From NCBI GenBank assembly GCA_944990035.1, contig CALYLX010000126.1:992001-1056000 (forward strand): 64,000 bases of DNA. The letters run 5' to 3'. Of the stretch, positions 13,770 to 25,654 are shown piece by piece. Made by a program: the position numbers and the translations under genes. Source of the DNA: Clitopilus passeckerianus. Its lineage: Eukaryota > Basidiomycota > Agaricomycetes > Agaricales > Entolomataceae. Every line of letters begins with the position of its first letter. Positions within the stretch are counted from its first letter, which is position 1. Below the pieces are notes generated by a model. It was not told where the DNA came from. It did not search any database and worked only from the letters and a program-made list of their open reading frames with translations.

Positions 13770-15111
13770 ATGGCCACGATTGAAGACATCTGGGATGAAC
13801 CCGTAGAAGAATCCATTGCACCTCGAGCTATGCCATCCGGCTCACGAAGAAAGGATCCTTTATTCTTGGCAGACTCTGACGACGATGAGAGGCCGAAAAG
13901 GACAGCTGGTGCAGCATCGGATATGGACGTTGACATCGATGCAATGTTTGCTGGCGTAGAAGATGACGACCTCTTCTCTTCAAACCTTTGACAGGAGATG
14001 TTGATACTGAAGCTTTGAGGAGAAAGGAAGAGGCAAAGCATAGGCAGAATATGCCTCCTTTAACACCACACCAGATCATGAGTAGTTCTCCTCCTCGGGA
14101 CACTGGTAATGACGGAGAGCCTGGAGGCAAAGGAAAGAAGGATGAAGGAAAAGACGGAAAGAAAGAGAGGCGGCGGCCAACTCGCCTGGATGAGGGAAGG
14201 CTACTTGGGCCGGATGGTTTCCCTGCCTTGATCAAAGAGGTCAAGCGTTTCAAGCCCAAAGGCAAGGGACATGAGGTACGCATCGCGACACTCCTTCAAT
14301 TTCTATGCTGAAGCGTTATAAAATTGTCAGGCAGATGACTTAGACCGTTTATTGCGGATCTATGGATATTGGACACATGCATTGTACCCGAAGACTCCAT
14401 TCAAGGATACTGTGGAACGCGTTGAAAAGCTCTGTCATTCAAAGCGGATGCACGTACGGGCTCCACCTACGCAAACAACTAATTTGTCTGAACTTCTCTA
14501 CAGGTGGCCCTGAGCGTGTGGAAGGACGAATGGCATGGAAGAAATGGTGGACAAAACCTACTGGAGGGGACACAGACGATGAGGAGCTATTTGGCAAGGA
14601 AACTTCGACCAATGGCCAGGTTCATACTGGGGAAATACCAGCTCCTTCCTCGGATGGGGCCAGTGAACCGCCGTCTTCAGCGCCACCATCTCGACCTCAG
14701 TCAGACGCGGAAGGGGATGACTTCGATGGCTTTGACATTGACGAAATAATTCGTGCTGAAGAACAGCGTGCTGCCGAAGAGTCGAAGAACCATGGAGCCC
14801 GTAAGACTCGGAACCTCGTCGTTGACAGTGACGAAGAAGAACCGCCAGCTGAATTCAGTACCGGTGAGAGATAGATCTGAATGGAAAGCCGCGGTTGTGC
14901 TGACATGTGTCTATTAGGTCTCCCTCAGAAAGACGGCGCATCTAAACCAAACCCAGGATTGGAAGATGACGACATGTGGGACATCCTCGACGAAATGGAT
15001 GGACCACCGCCGCAGGGACCTAAGGCTGGCCGGACAATAGCTTCTGACGAGAAGAACAACAGTGCGGCAATGGAAGTCGACGAATATGATATTGAAGATA
15101 TGTACGCATAG
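13770..15111 (+). CDS. CSM3: Replication fork protection factor Csm3/Swi3 (TIPIN family), frame uncertain
   Basis: The Swi3 domain is clear: RRRPTRLDEGRLLGPDGF, ALIKEVKRFKPKGKGHE, then LLRIYGYWTHALYPKTPF and SKRMHVALSVWKDE. The acidic C-terminus ends DDMWDILDEMDG and IEDMYA. With Tof1/Timeless it stabilises stalled replication forks. Firm introns are 14276-14330, 14454-14503 and 14864-14917. Two joins do not read through simply: near 13972-13981 (a 5-bp tandem duplication) and between 14520 and 14640. The first could be a frameshift or an intron 13909-13994; the second an intron 14547-14641. Protein identity is safe, the exact model is not. Confidence 0.75.
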
Positions 15112-15179
15112 ATTAGATACCCGCCATACATCATAAGATGTGATAAATATAATAAATGCTATTCAACGAACTTGAAGTC

Positions 15180-17326
15180 CTAAGACTCAGAGTCTTCCGG
15201 TGGTGCCCAGAGAACGCAACGTCCACTAGCATTTCCGCTTGCGACGCGTTCAACAATACTAGGGTGGGAGCTTGTAACGGCTTGAACCGCTGAGATCCTA
15301 TCACTAGATTAGAGGAGATCGACCGATACAGGGCGACGGTCTTACTTGGAAGAATCTGATAGCCTTGCCAATAGGTCACCTTTGCAAGAGTAAATATCCA
15401 GGGAATGTTTCATGTTTCCGATCTGGATAAAACGTCAAAGCTTAGTACTGTTCCTGGCGACGAGGCAAGACACCTACAGTGAAATGAGGGTAGACGTCTG
15501 GATTAGGAGACCACTGCGCCCTTAGAATTGTGAGCCATTTGCCCTGTACACGGGTTCATATGGTAAGAGGTGTCAAAGCGACTAGCTATTGAGGGATCAT
15601 ACCGTTTGGCAATCATGCCTGATTTTGCTAAACGGTCGCGACGAAGGGAATGCACCCGAAGAGTCGAACAAGGAGGGTTTGTAGTCCCAAACTAACGGAG
15701 GAGTTTGGTACGTGCAAAAGGCAGAACAAAAGGGAACGTACGTCGGATGTTGTCATCATAGCTGGTGCTCACGACTGAACGACCCCTGGGGTCCCAATAT
15801 GCTGAACTGACAGATTTGTCGTGTCTCCACTCACATCGAAGCAGAGGGTCCTTCGGGTTATTTTCCAGATAGTCGGATACAGCTCCATACCCGACTTCGT
15901 CAACCGCATCATCCAGAGAAAGGGCAACTGCTTTGAAACTGCGAACATCCCATATTCTGATGGATTCAGTCCGTTTTATTATCCCAGAATTCACGAGTGT
16001 TACTAGATTCAACTAACCTTAGCTGACGATTATTGCTTGAAGTTAGCAGGAAATTCGTTTGTACGGGGTTCAGGCTGAGGCAGCCAATCTTTTGGTCAGA
16101 GAGTTCATATCTTCTGTGTATTCCAGTGGCTTCTCGTAGGTCAAGGTGTGTCGCGCCTCCTGCGGCGTCTGAAATCCACATTTCATTTCCAGTCGGAGGA
16201 AGGTCAATGGTCGAGATGAGATTGTCGTCGCTTGAGTAAATCTGGCGAGAGATGCCCGTTTCGAAAGCCATGACCCGAACTGTGCAGTCATAGGAACTCG
16301 TGTACACCTTTGTGAAGATCACCTCAGCACCACGCAGCCAGGAAGCAATGGAGACCACTCACGTTGTGTGAATCCAAGGGGTCGAATTTGATACATGAAA
16401 TGGAGGATTTTGAGGTCGCGGGCCAGTGAGCCTGTAGACGCCAGTATTTTCCTCCCTCCTCTGAGGATACAACGTCGCCATCTTCGGCTTTTACTTCGTC
16501 TGGAGCTGCTCTTGCATCCCATATTCCCAACTGACCATGTTTGTCTAGAGAATAGATCAAGTAATTGTTGCCAACAACGTCCCAGAGCGACCCCTTACCT
16601 CCAAAGAAAATGAGGTCCTTCGTAGGCTCGGGATGATAGGCCGAGCTATATACCCTGTCTTGGGTAACTTTCGCACGAGATACAATCTTCAGGCTTTGAA
16701 GCCGCTCCTTGAGTTCAGCAACAACTTTCTCCTCTCCTTTTCCTTCAAACACGAACGCGTCTGGGTCTCCAATTTGCTTTGGCCTTGATTTTTCTGTCGT
16801 TCTTTTGAGTAATGCAGATAGCTCGTTCACATCCCTGTCTTCTTCTTCTGAAGCCAGGGTAACCAGATCAAGGTCCTCTGTTCGTGGAAGCTTGGCAATG
16901 CGTGCCTCCTCTTCTGCCTGTAACCGCGCTTCTGCCTCCTTCGCCCTTTCTTCCTCCTAGACAATATATTAGAACCCAAGTCAACAAATTCTGCACGGGT
17001 TACAACCTCTCGTTTCCTCCTCTTTGCTGGGCTTTCGGACGGATCCACCGCAGTCCGTTTTAACCTCGACGATTGGCGTAGAGGAGCAACTGGGACATCG
17101 TTCGGCTTCTTGCGCTTTGATGACTGGACAGGTTTCGCTTTCGTTTTTGCGTTTCTTTCTCTTTCGGAATGCCCAAGTCAGTGACAGCTTGTTTCAACTC
17201 AAGCTCCTCCAGCAATGCACGGTTTCTTTCAATATTTGCTTGTTTGTCGAGTTCGCTGATCTTCAGGTTAGCAGTTTCCTAAAATTCTTTCGGTTTTGAA
17301 GCCTACTATTGAGATATCTTCGGCAT
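15180..17326 (-). CDS. CMR1: WD40 DNA-damage-binding protein CMR1 (WDR76 family), one frame break
   Basis: Ten exons: 17307-17326, 17007-17255, 16599-16956, 16363-16544, 16018-16307, 15742-15956, 15603-15691, 15478-15543, 15346-15422 and 15180-15303. The N-terminus YELDKQANIERNRALLEEL and the basic APLRQSSRLKRTAVDPSESP segment are typical of Cmr1. A seven-bladed WD40 propeller follows (GQLGIWDAR, IRIWDVRSFKA, NIRLWDYKPS, GRCVLWAPPED). Yeast Cmr1 binds chromatin and joins protein quality-control foci during replication stress. The spliced sum is 1670 nt, one short of a full frame; the break lies in an A/G-rich tract at 17142-17167. It converges with Csm3. Confidence 0.85.
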
Positions 17327-17615
17327 ATTGGAGGCTAGAGTGTGTCGCTGTGTATGAGAGGACCTCGGCTCTTATGTTGGCAGGCCAAGTCTTCGTTGAA
17401 GTCCGAGTCAACAGCTGGAAACCGCGTCGCGTCACAATTAGTCACCAGCGCGTCATGACGCGACCGTGACACAATCGGCAACCAATCAGCATACAACTTA
17501 CAAGGAGCTTCCATCGATTCTTCGAGTAAATTGTAGATTATTTCTAATAAATAAGAATAATACATCTCAACCCAGGATATCCCTCAAAAAGGAAGTTAGG
17601 CCTAATTTGAACCCA

Positions 17616-19628
17616 TTAAGCCGCAGTTTCTTGAGCCTGGGCAGCTAATCCTATTTCCATGTCAGACCATGCGGGAGCATATAGGAACTGTGATATTGTA
17701 CCTGGGAACTCAGTTGCTTTCGCTGATTTCAGCGGTGACATCGGGGAGCGCGGAGACGGGAACTCCGCAGCATAAAACCCATGTGGACTCAGAAGAGTGG
17801 CTAATTTGGGATGCACTTCGACCTGGAAATCCTCAAAGGGATAAGCCTCTCCATCAATGGCAAGTGCGCCTTTGGGTGCAAGTGGTTTTATTCTATATGC
17901 ATGGGCCTTGATATAATGCAGCTGTAGCGGGTAGGTTAGTTCGTCCATGCATTTGGAATAGTAGAATAGCTCTTACCTCCGGTATCCAAAAGCTATCACC
18001 CGTGGCTGCGCCCGCTAGCGCAGTCAACATGCGCTTTCTAGTTGACTAAACAAGAGAATAAGCGCTTGCTTCTCCAGTCCCCCCTTTGATCAAGCTTACC
18101 AGTGGCATGACCATGATGTCGATAAGACCGTCGTCGGGAAGTGACACAGGGAAAGCCATATAATCTCTGTTTGACGTCAGTAAACAAGCGTCGGAGGAAT
18201 GACGAATACTCACCTTCCGACATACGGCCCCTTTCCAGCATACACGTATAGAATAGGCTCGTCGAAGTCGGTCCAGCCGTCATTGTCATCATTTGCGTAT
18301 TGAGGGTCTGGTAAAGCATCGGAGGTTTCTGTCTGGATAACTAGTGAAGGAGGGAAGGTAGCTTGTTTGCTTGATTCCAGGGCAGCTGTCATCTTCATCT
18401 TGTCATTCTCAGCAAGTTTATAAGAAAGTTTGACCGGACAGGGTTTCCACTGGAGAACTAGTGAAACTAAGTCAACGGCCTATCTGACAAACTCAGGTGG
18501 TTACTTACTTCCTCTAAACAACCCGACCATGAAACGAGTGTCCCCCATCCAGCGTAGGTGTTCAGTACCAATGTCCAGGTCTGCCATCAAGCCCATGGCC
18601 TGGGACATGAAAGAAATTGTCCTTTTGCCATTTTGTGTTACAGAGAAGAGGTCTGCACTCATGGGCCGCCCTTTGATTGCATTCAACGTTGCTTCTGTCA
18701 CATCGAATCCATGCTACGGGGATTGTAAAGACTGATGAAGGAGTAACAAGTTTGACAACATACGTCTATTCCGAGCAAATTGAGAGACAGGCCATTGCCT
18801 GATCCGGTGGGTATAGGTGCAATCGGGACCTTAAACGCCTTCCTAGGTGACTGATGGTGCGCAAAACCATTCATAACTTCGTGAACGAGTCCATCTCCAG
18901 AGACAGTAATAATGGCGTCGAACTCGTCCAGTGGAAGTTCTTTAGCAATGTCGAAGGCGTGTCCATGATGGGTGGTAACTACCAAACTGGGTGAATTCTG
19001 CCTGGATGGCGAGAGTACAGAGAGACATACACAGAACGTCAAGGGTGCACTGTGCTGCTTGTAAAATGGGCTCTATCGTCTTCTTGAATATGGAGGCGCC
19101 CTTTTTCTGCACAGATATGAGTCTTAAGGCATAAATTCAGACAACAGAGAACTCACCGTACCCCCGTGTGGATTTACCAAGATTTTCAACCGTCTCCTCG
19201 GTGAAACGCCAGAGTCTAGGTAACTATGGGTCAGGGACTTCCTTGGATAATACTGGTCCCACCTCACTTTCGTAAGAGTGTCGCATTAAGGTATTCGCCC
19301 ACCCTCGTGCTGCGCCAGCACTACCACCCTGAACCTTCCCGGAGAGTGTATGGAGGTTCATAGGCCCCTTCGTTTTCTTTCTGCTGAGGTATGCAATTTG
19401 GAAACTTGATCCTGCGGCATTGAATTCAACGTTGAGAACTTGTCGGTAGGGGACTGTGATTTTCCTGCCTTCAGAGTTGCGTTAGTTCAGTACGCGAAAT
19501 TGGCATTTGCAATAGGTACCACTCGTTCGGTTAATGGTGAGTCCATTTTTGTCGGAGCTGAACGTTATTTGCTGTTCGGAGGGCGCAGATATTATTGCAA
19601 TCGAGGAAGAGGGTCCTTCTTCAGCCAT
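17616..19628 (-). CDS. LCB4: Sphingoid long-chain base kinase (diacylglycerol kinase fold)
   Basis: Ten exons: 19520-19628, 19268-19468, 19157-19215, 19033-19106, 18764-18986, 18509-18713, 18214-18457, 18100-18166, 17977-18033 and 17616-17921; 1545 nt, 514 aa. Motifs are RRLKILVNPHGGTKKG, the nucleotide-binding SGDGLVHEVMNGF, PIPTGSGNGLS, FMSQAMGLMADLDIGTEHLRWMG and the C-terminal IDGEAYPFEDFQVEVHP. The enzyme phosphorylates sphingosine-type bases on membranes. The last exon contains a possible extra 51-nt intron (GTACAA...ATAG) whose length is a multiple of three, so both isoforms stay in frame. It is divergent from the next methyltransferase. Confidence 0.9.
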
Positions 19629-19796
19629 CTTGCCTTGCAAATGGTTGCCAGTGAGAAGAAGCGGGAGATTGTACCCGGTGGGTAGGTAAGCGCTCGAAGT
19701 AACTGGATGCGGTTATCATGTGTAGGCTAAAACGATCCGTCCGCGCCGCCCACCAGATAATTCCAGCAGGTGCCCGAGTCATGCTTTGGTCGCCAT

Positions 19797-19808
19797 TTTA
19801 TATATAAA
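19797..19808 (+). promoter_or_regulatory. TATA box of methyltransferase gene
   Basis: TTTATATATAAA sits about 90 bp upstream of the ATG at 19896, in the divergent region shared with the sphingoid base kinase gene. Confidence 0.5.
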
Positions 19809-19895
19809 TCAAAGCCATTAGGGTTCTTGATTTGTACCATAAACTCTTCTACACGTACCCTCAACGTCTCCTCTACGATTTCGACTCGGAAAACA

Positions 19896-20931
19896 ATGAC
19901 GGTTCATGAAATAGCTCAAACTGGGTTTGGCAAAGGCACTAATGACCTATATGATAGGCAAGGACCTGGTCTTCTGGAGATCGTCATGAATGTATCTGAT
20001 AACAAATTCAGGGCTCGCCCATCCTATCAGACCTCCGCGATATCGTATATTCGGAGTATTGTCAGAGGCAATGAACCACTTAATATCGCAGAGTTCGTCT
20101 ACGCCTATGAATCCAGCATCATGTCATAACTTTCACCAACAGAATCGGGGCAGGGACCGGAATCTTCACCCGCGCTTTGCTTGCTCATCCAGAATGGTCC
20201 TCGAACGTCAAAGAACTGAGAGCGATTGAGCCCAGTGCAGGCATGCGCGAAGTATTCGCAAACACAATCAAGGATGAGCGAGTTAATGCCCAGGATGGCA
20301 CCTTTGACACTACCAACCTTCCAGATGGGTGGGCCGACCTGATTGTAGTAGCCCAGGTACATAACAGTCGATATAGTAATTGGGCTATTTACTGATAACA
20401 CCGCTGGTGTCGCTGTAGGCATTCCACTGGTGCCCTGACTACGATAAAGCATGCGCTGAGTTTGCAAGGATCTTGAAGCCCGATGGTTGCACCGTTTTTA
20501 TCTGGAATCTTGAGGATAGGTGAATCATCTTTATCCTCCATCGTTTTGTCTGAGCTAACCTGTTCAATAGGGATCGCGCTCGTTGGGTTGCACAACTCCG
20601 CAGCCGCATCGAGCAACACGAGAAGGGAACTCCTCAATTCCGCCTCATGTTATGGCGCCAAGCCTTCAAAACACGGTCTTACAAAAAATTCTTTGAAAAG
20701 CCCTTGGAGAAGATTTACACAGTTGACTTACCTACGACTACGGATATAACTCTGGATAGGGCTTTCAGCAAGAGTTACATTGCGGTGTTGAATGATGTTG
20801 AGAAGGCCAGCGTCAAGAATGATCTGACGGACATTCTAGAAAGAGGAGAAGAGCGACGTTGGATAGACAAGGACCAGGGAATATTTGAATATCCGTACCA
20901 ATGCTTTGTCGTAGTGGCGCAGAAGAAATGA
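19896..20931 (+). CDS. SAM-dependent methyltransferase (Methyltransf_11-like), one unresolved splice join
   Basis: Exons 19896-19957, 20012-20096, 20143-20356, 20419-20519 and 20571-20931. Motif I reads IAEF/GAGTGIFTRALLAHP across exons 2-3, followed by LRAIEPSAGMREVF, WADLIVVAQAFHWC and ILKPDGCTVFIWN. This matches the TAM/Crg1-like cytosolic methyltransferases of fungi; the substrate is unknown. Intron 1 begins GCAAGG, a GC-AG intron. The join of exon 2 to exon 3 is out of phase by one base with every canonical border I can find, right inside motif I. The start ATG follows a TATA box by about 90 bp. Confidence 0.72.
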
Positions 20932-21045
20932 TTATGTGAATTGGCAGCAGGCTATAGCCTTGCTTGTCATTATTTGGCACCGAGTACTCCCAAAGGATCT
21001 TCCAACTCTCTGTGTTCATCGTGCCCGACGACGTTCATTAACAAA

Positions 21046-24000
21046 ATGCCGGCGACTTCACCTCCCCCTGCGCCGAGACGTTCAGTACGGAATAGAGTAG
21101 CATCGCCGCCTGCACCTCGGGCCAAAGTACCAAAACCCGGTTCTCGACTCACAACACCATTCCGAGCGCCGGAACGCAACACCCATGAAGGTTCAATTAT
21201 GTCGGGGATGGACGTCGATGAGGACAACTTCTCGGAGAGACTGAGCTTGCGCACTCAAAGCTCGGTGTATGCAAAATCTGACCAGATACTGGTGTCTTTC
21301 TATGCTTCACTGCCACTTGAGGTCAGGCAGGTGTTGCGAACTGCCGGTGCGTTGCCCATTGTCATGACGCGTTTTCGTGCTGGACTGAACTTTCAATAGA
21401 CTTCTTCAGCGAACCATACACTGGAGACATAGATACCCTGACTGGATTCGCCCTCGTGGCCTCCAAAACGACGTGTTTTGTCTGGCAACATGCTCAGGTG
21501 TGTCCACAGTCGATACCGTATATTCTCTACGTTAACCCAGATTCAGGCCCTCAAAGGAACACCAACCTGCTACATTTTCTCCTGCCCTACTGATGATAAT
21601 CATGATACACCTCCTTCATGCCTTGGTGCCATATGGAACATCTCGGGAGCCGGGACTCATACTCATGTCAACCCACGGCAAAGTAAGGTTCTGGGATAGT
21701 ATAGGGATTGGTTTGGCAGGTGGAGACCGTTTCATCACGATGAACTTGAATCTCCGACCTGAGGAAATTGTCACAAACTTGATTCGTTCCGATGTCAGAG
21801 GTCTCCCAAAGTTCTTCCAATACCCCCCTGAACGATCTTTTTAGTCACAAACATATATCGTTGCAACCTCGGCTGGTGGGCTATACCGCTTATCCCTCTC
21901 GTCGACGGGTGGCACGTATCACCTCTCATGCCATCTCTTCTCTAAACCAACCTCCCATCTCTCCCTTTCACGTCTCATTCCTTCTATCTTCTCGGCAGCA
22001 ACATCCGCAAGTTCAGCGACGACGGGTCTGTCCCAAAATGTGAATGGGATTGTGCTAGGACCTCGGACTGTCACAGGTGGAAGAAATGTCTGGGCAATCG
22101 TGGATACACGCCTGCAGAAGTGGGACATGCGACCTGAAGGCTGGGAAGAACTGGTATTCGAGAAGGACGTGGCGGCCGAACTGCTTGCCGCCATACGAGA
22201 ACACTATAACATTAGGCAAGGCCAGTACGACTTTGCCCTGGACCTCGAACTCACTGACATTGCAATGGATGGGTGGGTCAGTTTCCCTTCTGGCATAAGC
22301 GTTGATTGACTTAGGCTGCATACAAAGGGACACCATTGTTCTGCTGATCTCGCATGCCAACGTTGAAGAGACCGCCTCTGCAACAGAGAACATTAGAAGA
22401 ACATATGCACTCGCTCTTCTGTCGCTGGCGAATGACAGAATCAAGGTTGAGACCATCAAGAACGTACCCTATCAGCCCGTGAGCAAGCCTGTCTTATGAA
22501 TTTGATTTCTTTGCTAAGGGCCCAACCTCCAGTTGTTAAGCACCGGTGCTCCGATGCATCCGAGGATCAAAGTCCTCCAAGACGGTGTTCTCTTTGGTGT
22601 GCAGTTTGGGGATGCTGTTGCCCTTTGTGCGAAGAGTAGAGTGTCCAATAGCATATTTTATTCGTTGATTTGACCCTCCTTCTAGAGGTCAGTTATAGGA
22701 CCTGCCTGGAGCTCAGAACGACGGCCGATCGTACCTTGGGCGTTGGCGCAAGCAAGAATGAACCTACTCTGCTCATCCTGACCGCTGCAACTATGATGAA
22801 GGTGACAGTGAACACGGAAGCTGTGGACGCCTACGACTCGACGTTAGTTTCTTCTCTCTAGCATGCTGTATGACATGTCTGATGCATTTCTATCCAGACA
22901 CGGGGAAGCTAACCTCGTCAAATCGATTCTCAAGCAGGCCATTCTCTACAGTGGGCTATCCGATGTGGGATCTCGATGCTCTGAGAATTAATCCATGCTC
23001 ATCATAATTTAGAATCCCCTTCACTTCAGCTTCCCTCCAGACGTGGATGTGGTGAGTCTGATGGCAGGTGCTGAGCAAATTAGCCATGCCGTCATGCATT
23101 CGGGTGAGAAACTGTCTCATTGTTTTCATTGCATCTGAAACTTATACCATCATTCACAGACGTTGAAGTTGTTCAGAGAAACCATGACCTCAGTGCACAA
23201 ATGTCAGAGCGCAAGGAGCGACTGAGCTGGTTAATTCGTTTTATCAACGATAACGCTGTACTACCTAAGGTAAGAATGATACGTGACGATTTGTAGTTAT
23301 ATATATCTGACCAGCCTTTTCATTCAGATATCACAAGATTGCCGGCAAAAGCTAGAGGCTGATGCTGAGAAGCTATACGCCTGCCGCCAACTATGGCTGA
23401 AGCATAACGAACTCTTAGCGTATGTTGCTTGGATTCTGGTGGTATTTTGACCACTTCAAGCTAACGTCTTTCTTCCGAAGCCACACCCCACAATACAGTA
23501 TTCTGAACGACGCCGTGCTGACGTTTATGGAGGAGGCTGGTGAAGGAGACCATGAGGACGTTTTGAGAGCTTTCTTCCGCCTTCGGGTCGGTGAAATCGA
23601 AGCAGTCATCAGGAAAGTTGCAGACATCACGTTCCAAGCCACCAAGGTTACCGGCCGAGACATCCTGGAGTTCTTGCCCGAAGCAAATCGCATTATTTTG
23701 GTAAACCGGGTCAGGTTCCTCGTATTACAAGCGCACTAACAATCGTCTAGACCATTCTCGAAGCTGCTCTTGACTACCGGGATTTTAATCGTGGTGTATA
23801 CGGAATCACATATCCTATGCTTAATCCATGGACAAGCAAGCCTGCCATTATCGATGTGGTCCTGAGTCTATTCGATACGACAAGCGCAGCCTTGGATACC
23901 CATAAGCTTGGTATGGGGGAGCTCGTTCATACCCAGTTGCCCGCGCTTGCCAACATTCTTTTTATAAGTATTCAAGAACGTCTAGACTGGCTTGCAAGGT

Positions 24001-25570
24001 GCGATTTTTGATGCGGTGCCTGCCTTCTAATTGGCACTAACCATCCATAGTCTGGACCTCGAAAAGGACCTCACCGCAAAGCAGAATCATTCTGAGCTCC
24101 AAAAGAAATTAGACCTCCTTCGACCCGAAGTGTTCGAGACGTTACGTATGTGATTCCCCGCACCTTCGATGTGAACGATCGCTCAACACCCCCATCCTCC
24201 AGGCAAGAACGGCTACGGCGAGATTGCCTTTACTCTAGCTGAGCGATATCAAGACTTCGCTGGGCTCGCAACACTATGCAACCGGGACACGGTGTATCCT
24301 CCAGAAAATAATCCCAACCTTGCCAGGATCCAGGCATACATGGAGAAATTCAGAGAAGACTTCACTACGGAGCTATATCGCTGGTACATTCAACATGGCG
24401 AATTGCGTGTGATGTTTGCAAACGATGAATCCCACGACAAATACCTCGATCAGTTCTTCAGGGAGAACCCGACCCCCTCCATTTCATGGATCAATGACCT
24501 TGGAAAGGCCAGATATGGCAATGCCGCTGACAGTTTACTTTCAGACTCCAAGGGGGCCCACAACTTGGAGGCCAAACAGGTGCGTTTTCCTGCGGCAATT
24601 CATCATTCTGTGTTGGCTCATGTTCTGCAGTTGATGCTCAGTATCGGGAAACTGGCTTCTCTTGTCCAGTTGCATGGCACCAATGTCACCCAAGCGGAGA
24701 CCCTTCTTGATGGTTCGTATCATTTTCTCCGTGTCTGTCCTTCACTAACTTGCCCTTCCTAGCCTTCCATGACGAACTTGACTTCGTTAGTGTGCAAGAA
24801 ACTCTGTTACAGGATTTCAAATCTGCACTCAAATCTACAAGGGGTCGGCAATCGCTGGAGAGTCAAGCAGTGACCATCGTGCAAGCCAAAGCCTCCAAAG
24901 CACAGCAGCAGAAAGCAATCGCTCGGGTATGATGCAGTCTGGTCCTTCCTTATCTTGAGGCTCAAAATTGGGACAGATACTCAAGGGCACTGTACGAGAT
25001 CTCTTACAAGGGAGAGCACTTTCCATCGAGGATGCCGTCGATGTTTTGACACTCAAGGATAATGAAGAGTCACTGGGTGACTACGCTACCGCTCTGCACT
25101 TGTTAACCCAGGAGCGGGACCTTCCTGATGCCAGGAGGAATTCAGCATTCCGAACGATCTGGCGGCGTGTTTTCCTTCACGACGAGTACGTTCAAATATT
25201 TTACTCTCCAATCTATTTTTCTCAATGTGGTATTAGTTGGAACACGATCCGCAAAACTACCAACATCTCCGATGCCGAACTGACCAACCGATTCCGCAAC
25301 ACTGCACTCTTCGCAACTCTTTGCACTGCGCTTTTGACCAGTGACATCCCACCAGTGTTTGACACTCTTCCTGAGATAGTTCAAGCCGTTCCCTCCCCTG
25401 GAGAGATTAATTCCAGGTGGCCGGGCCTTTCAGAAGAAGAGACGGAAGCGGTGATTGAGGATTACAATTTGGAGCGTAATCGTCTCGCAGAGTTGGATTT
25501 GAGCGATGTTTACCATCGTGTCAAGGAGCTTGCCGCGCATGAGGTTGCCTGGAAGCAGAACAGCATTTAA
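21046..25570 (+). CDS. NUP133: Nucleoporin Nup133, one frame break
   Basis: About 18 exons; early ones are 21046-21346, 21400-21497, 21547-21793, 21845-22272 and from 22328. The basic, Pro-rich N-terminus leads into a beta-propeller (DIDTLTGFALVASKTTCFVW, PGLILMSTHGKVRFWDSIG, TYIVATSAGGLYRL). A long alpha-helical stack follows (DYRDFNRGVYGITYPML, NGYGEIAFTLAERYQDF, ending VYHRVKELAAHEVAWKQ). This is the Nup133 architecture of the Nup84/Nup107 Y-complex, a scaffold of the nuclear pore coat. Exon 3 changes frame at 21611-21620 (HDTPP then HALVPYGTSREPG) with no intron to explain it. It converges with the COA8-like gene, 84 bp away. Confidence 0.88.
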
Positions 25571-25654
25571 ATATGATTACTGTATGATAAGGTAGTAGTG
25601 CGTAGCCCGTCGTTGTTTGCTCTCCAGTCGAAATAGGACAAGCTGCAGGAGGGT

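Noticed and set aside
9786..21000. Idea of a replication/methylation gene cluster (NTM1, Csm3, CMR1, two methyltransferases)
   Set aside because: The neighbours are mixed housekeeping genes in both orientations with no shared regulatory motif or pathway; chance proximity is enough.
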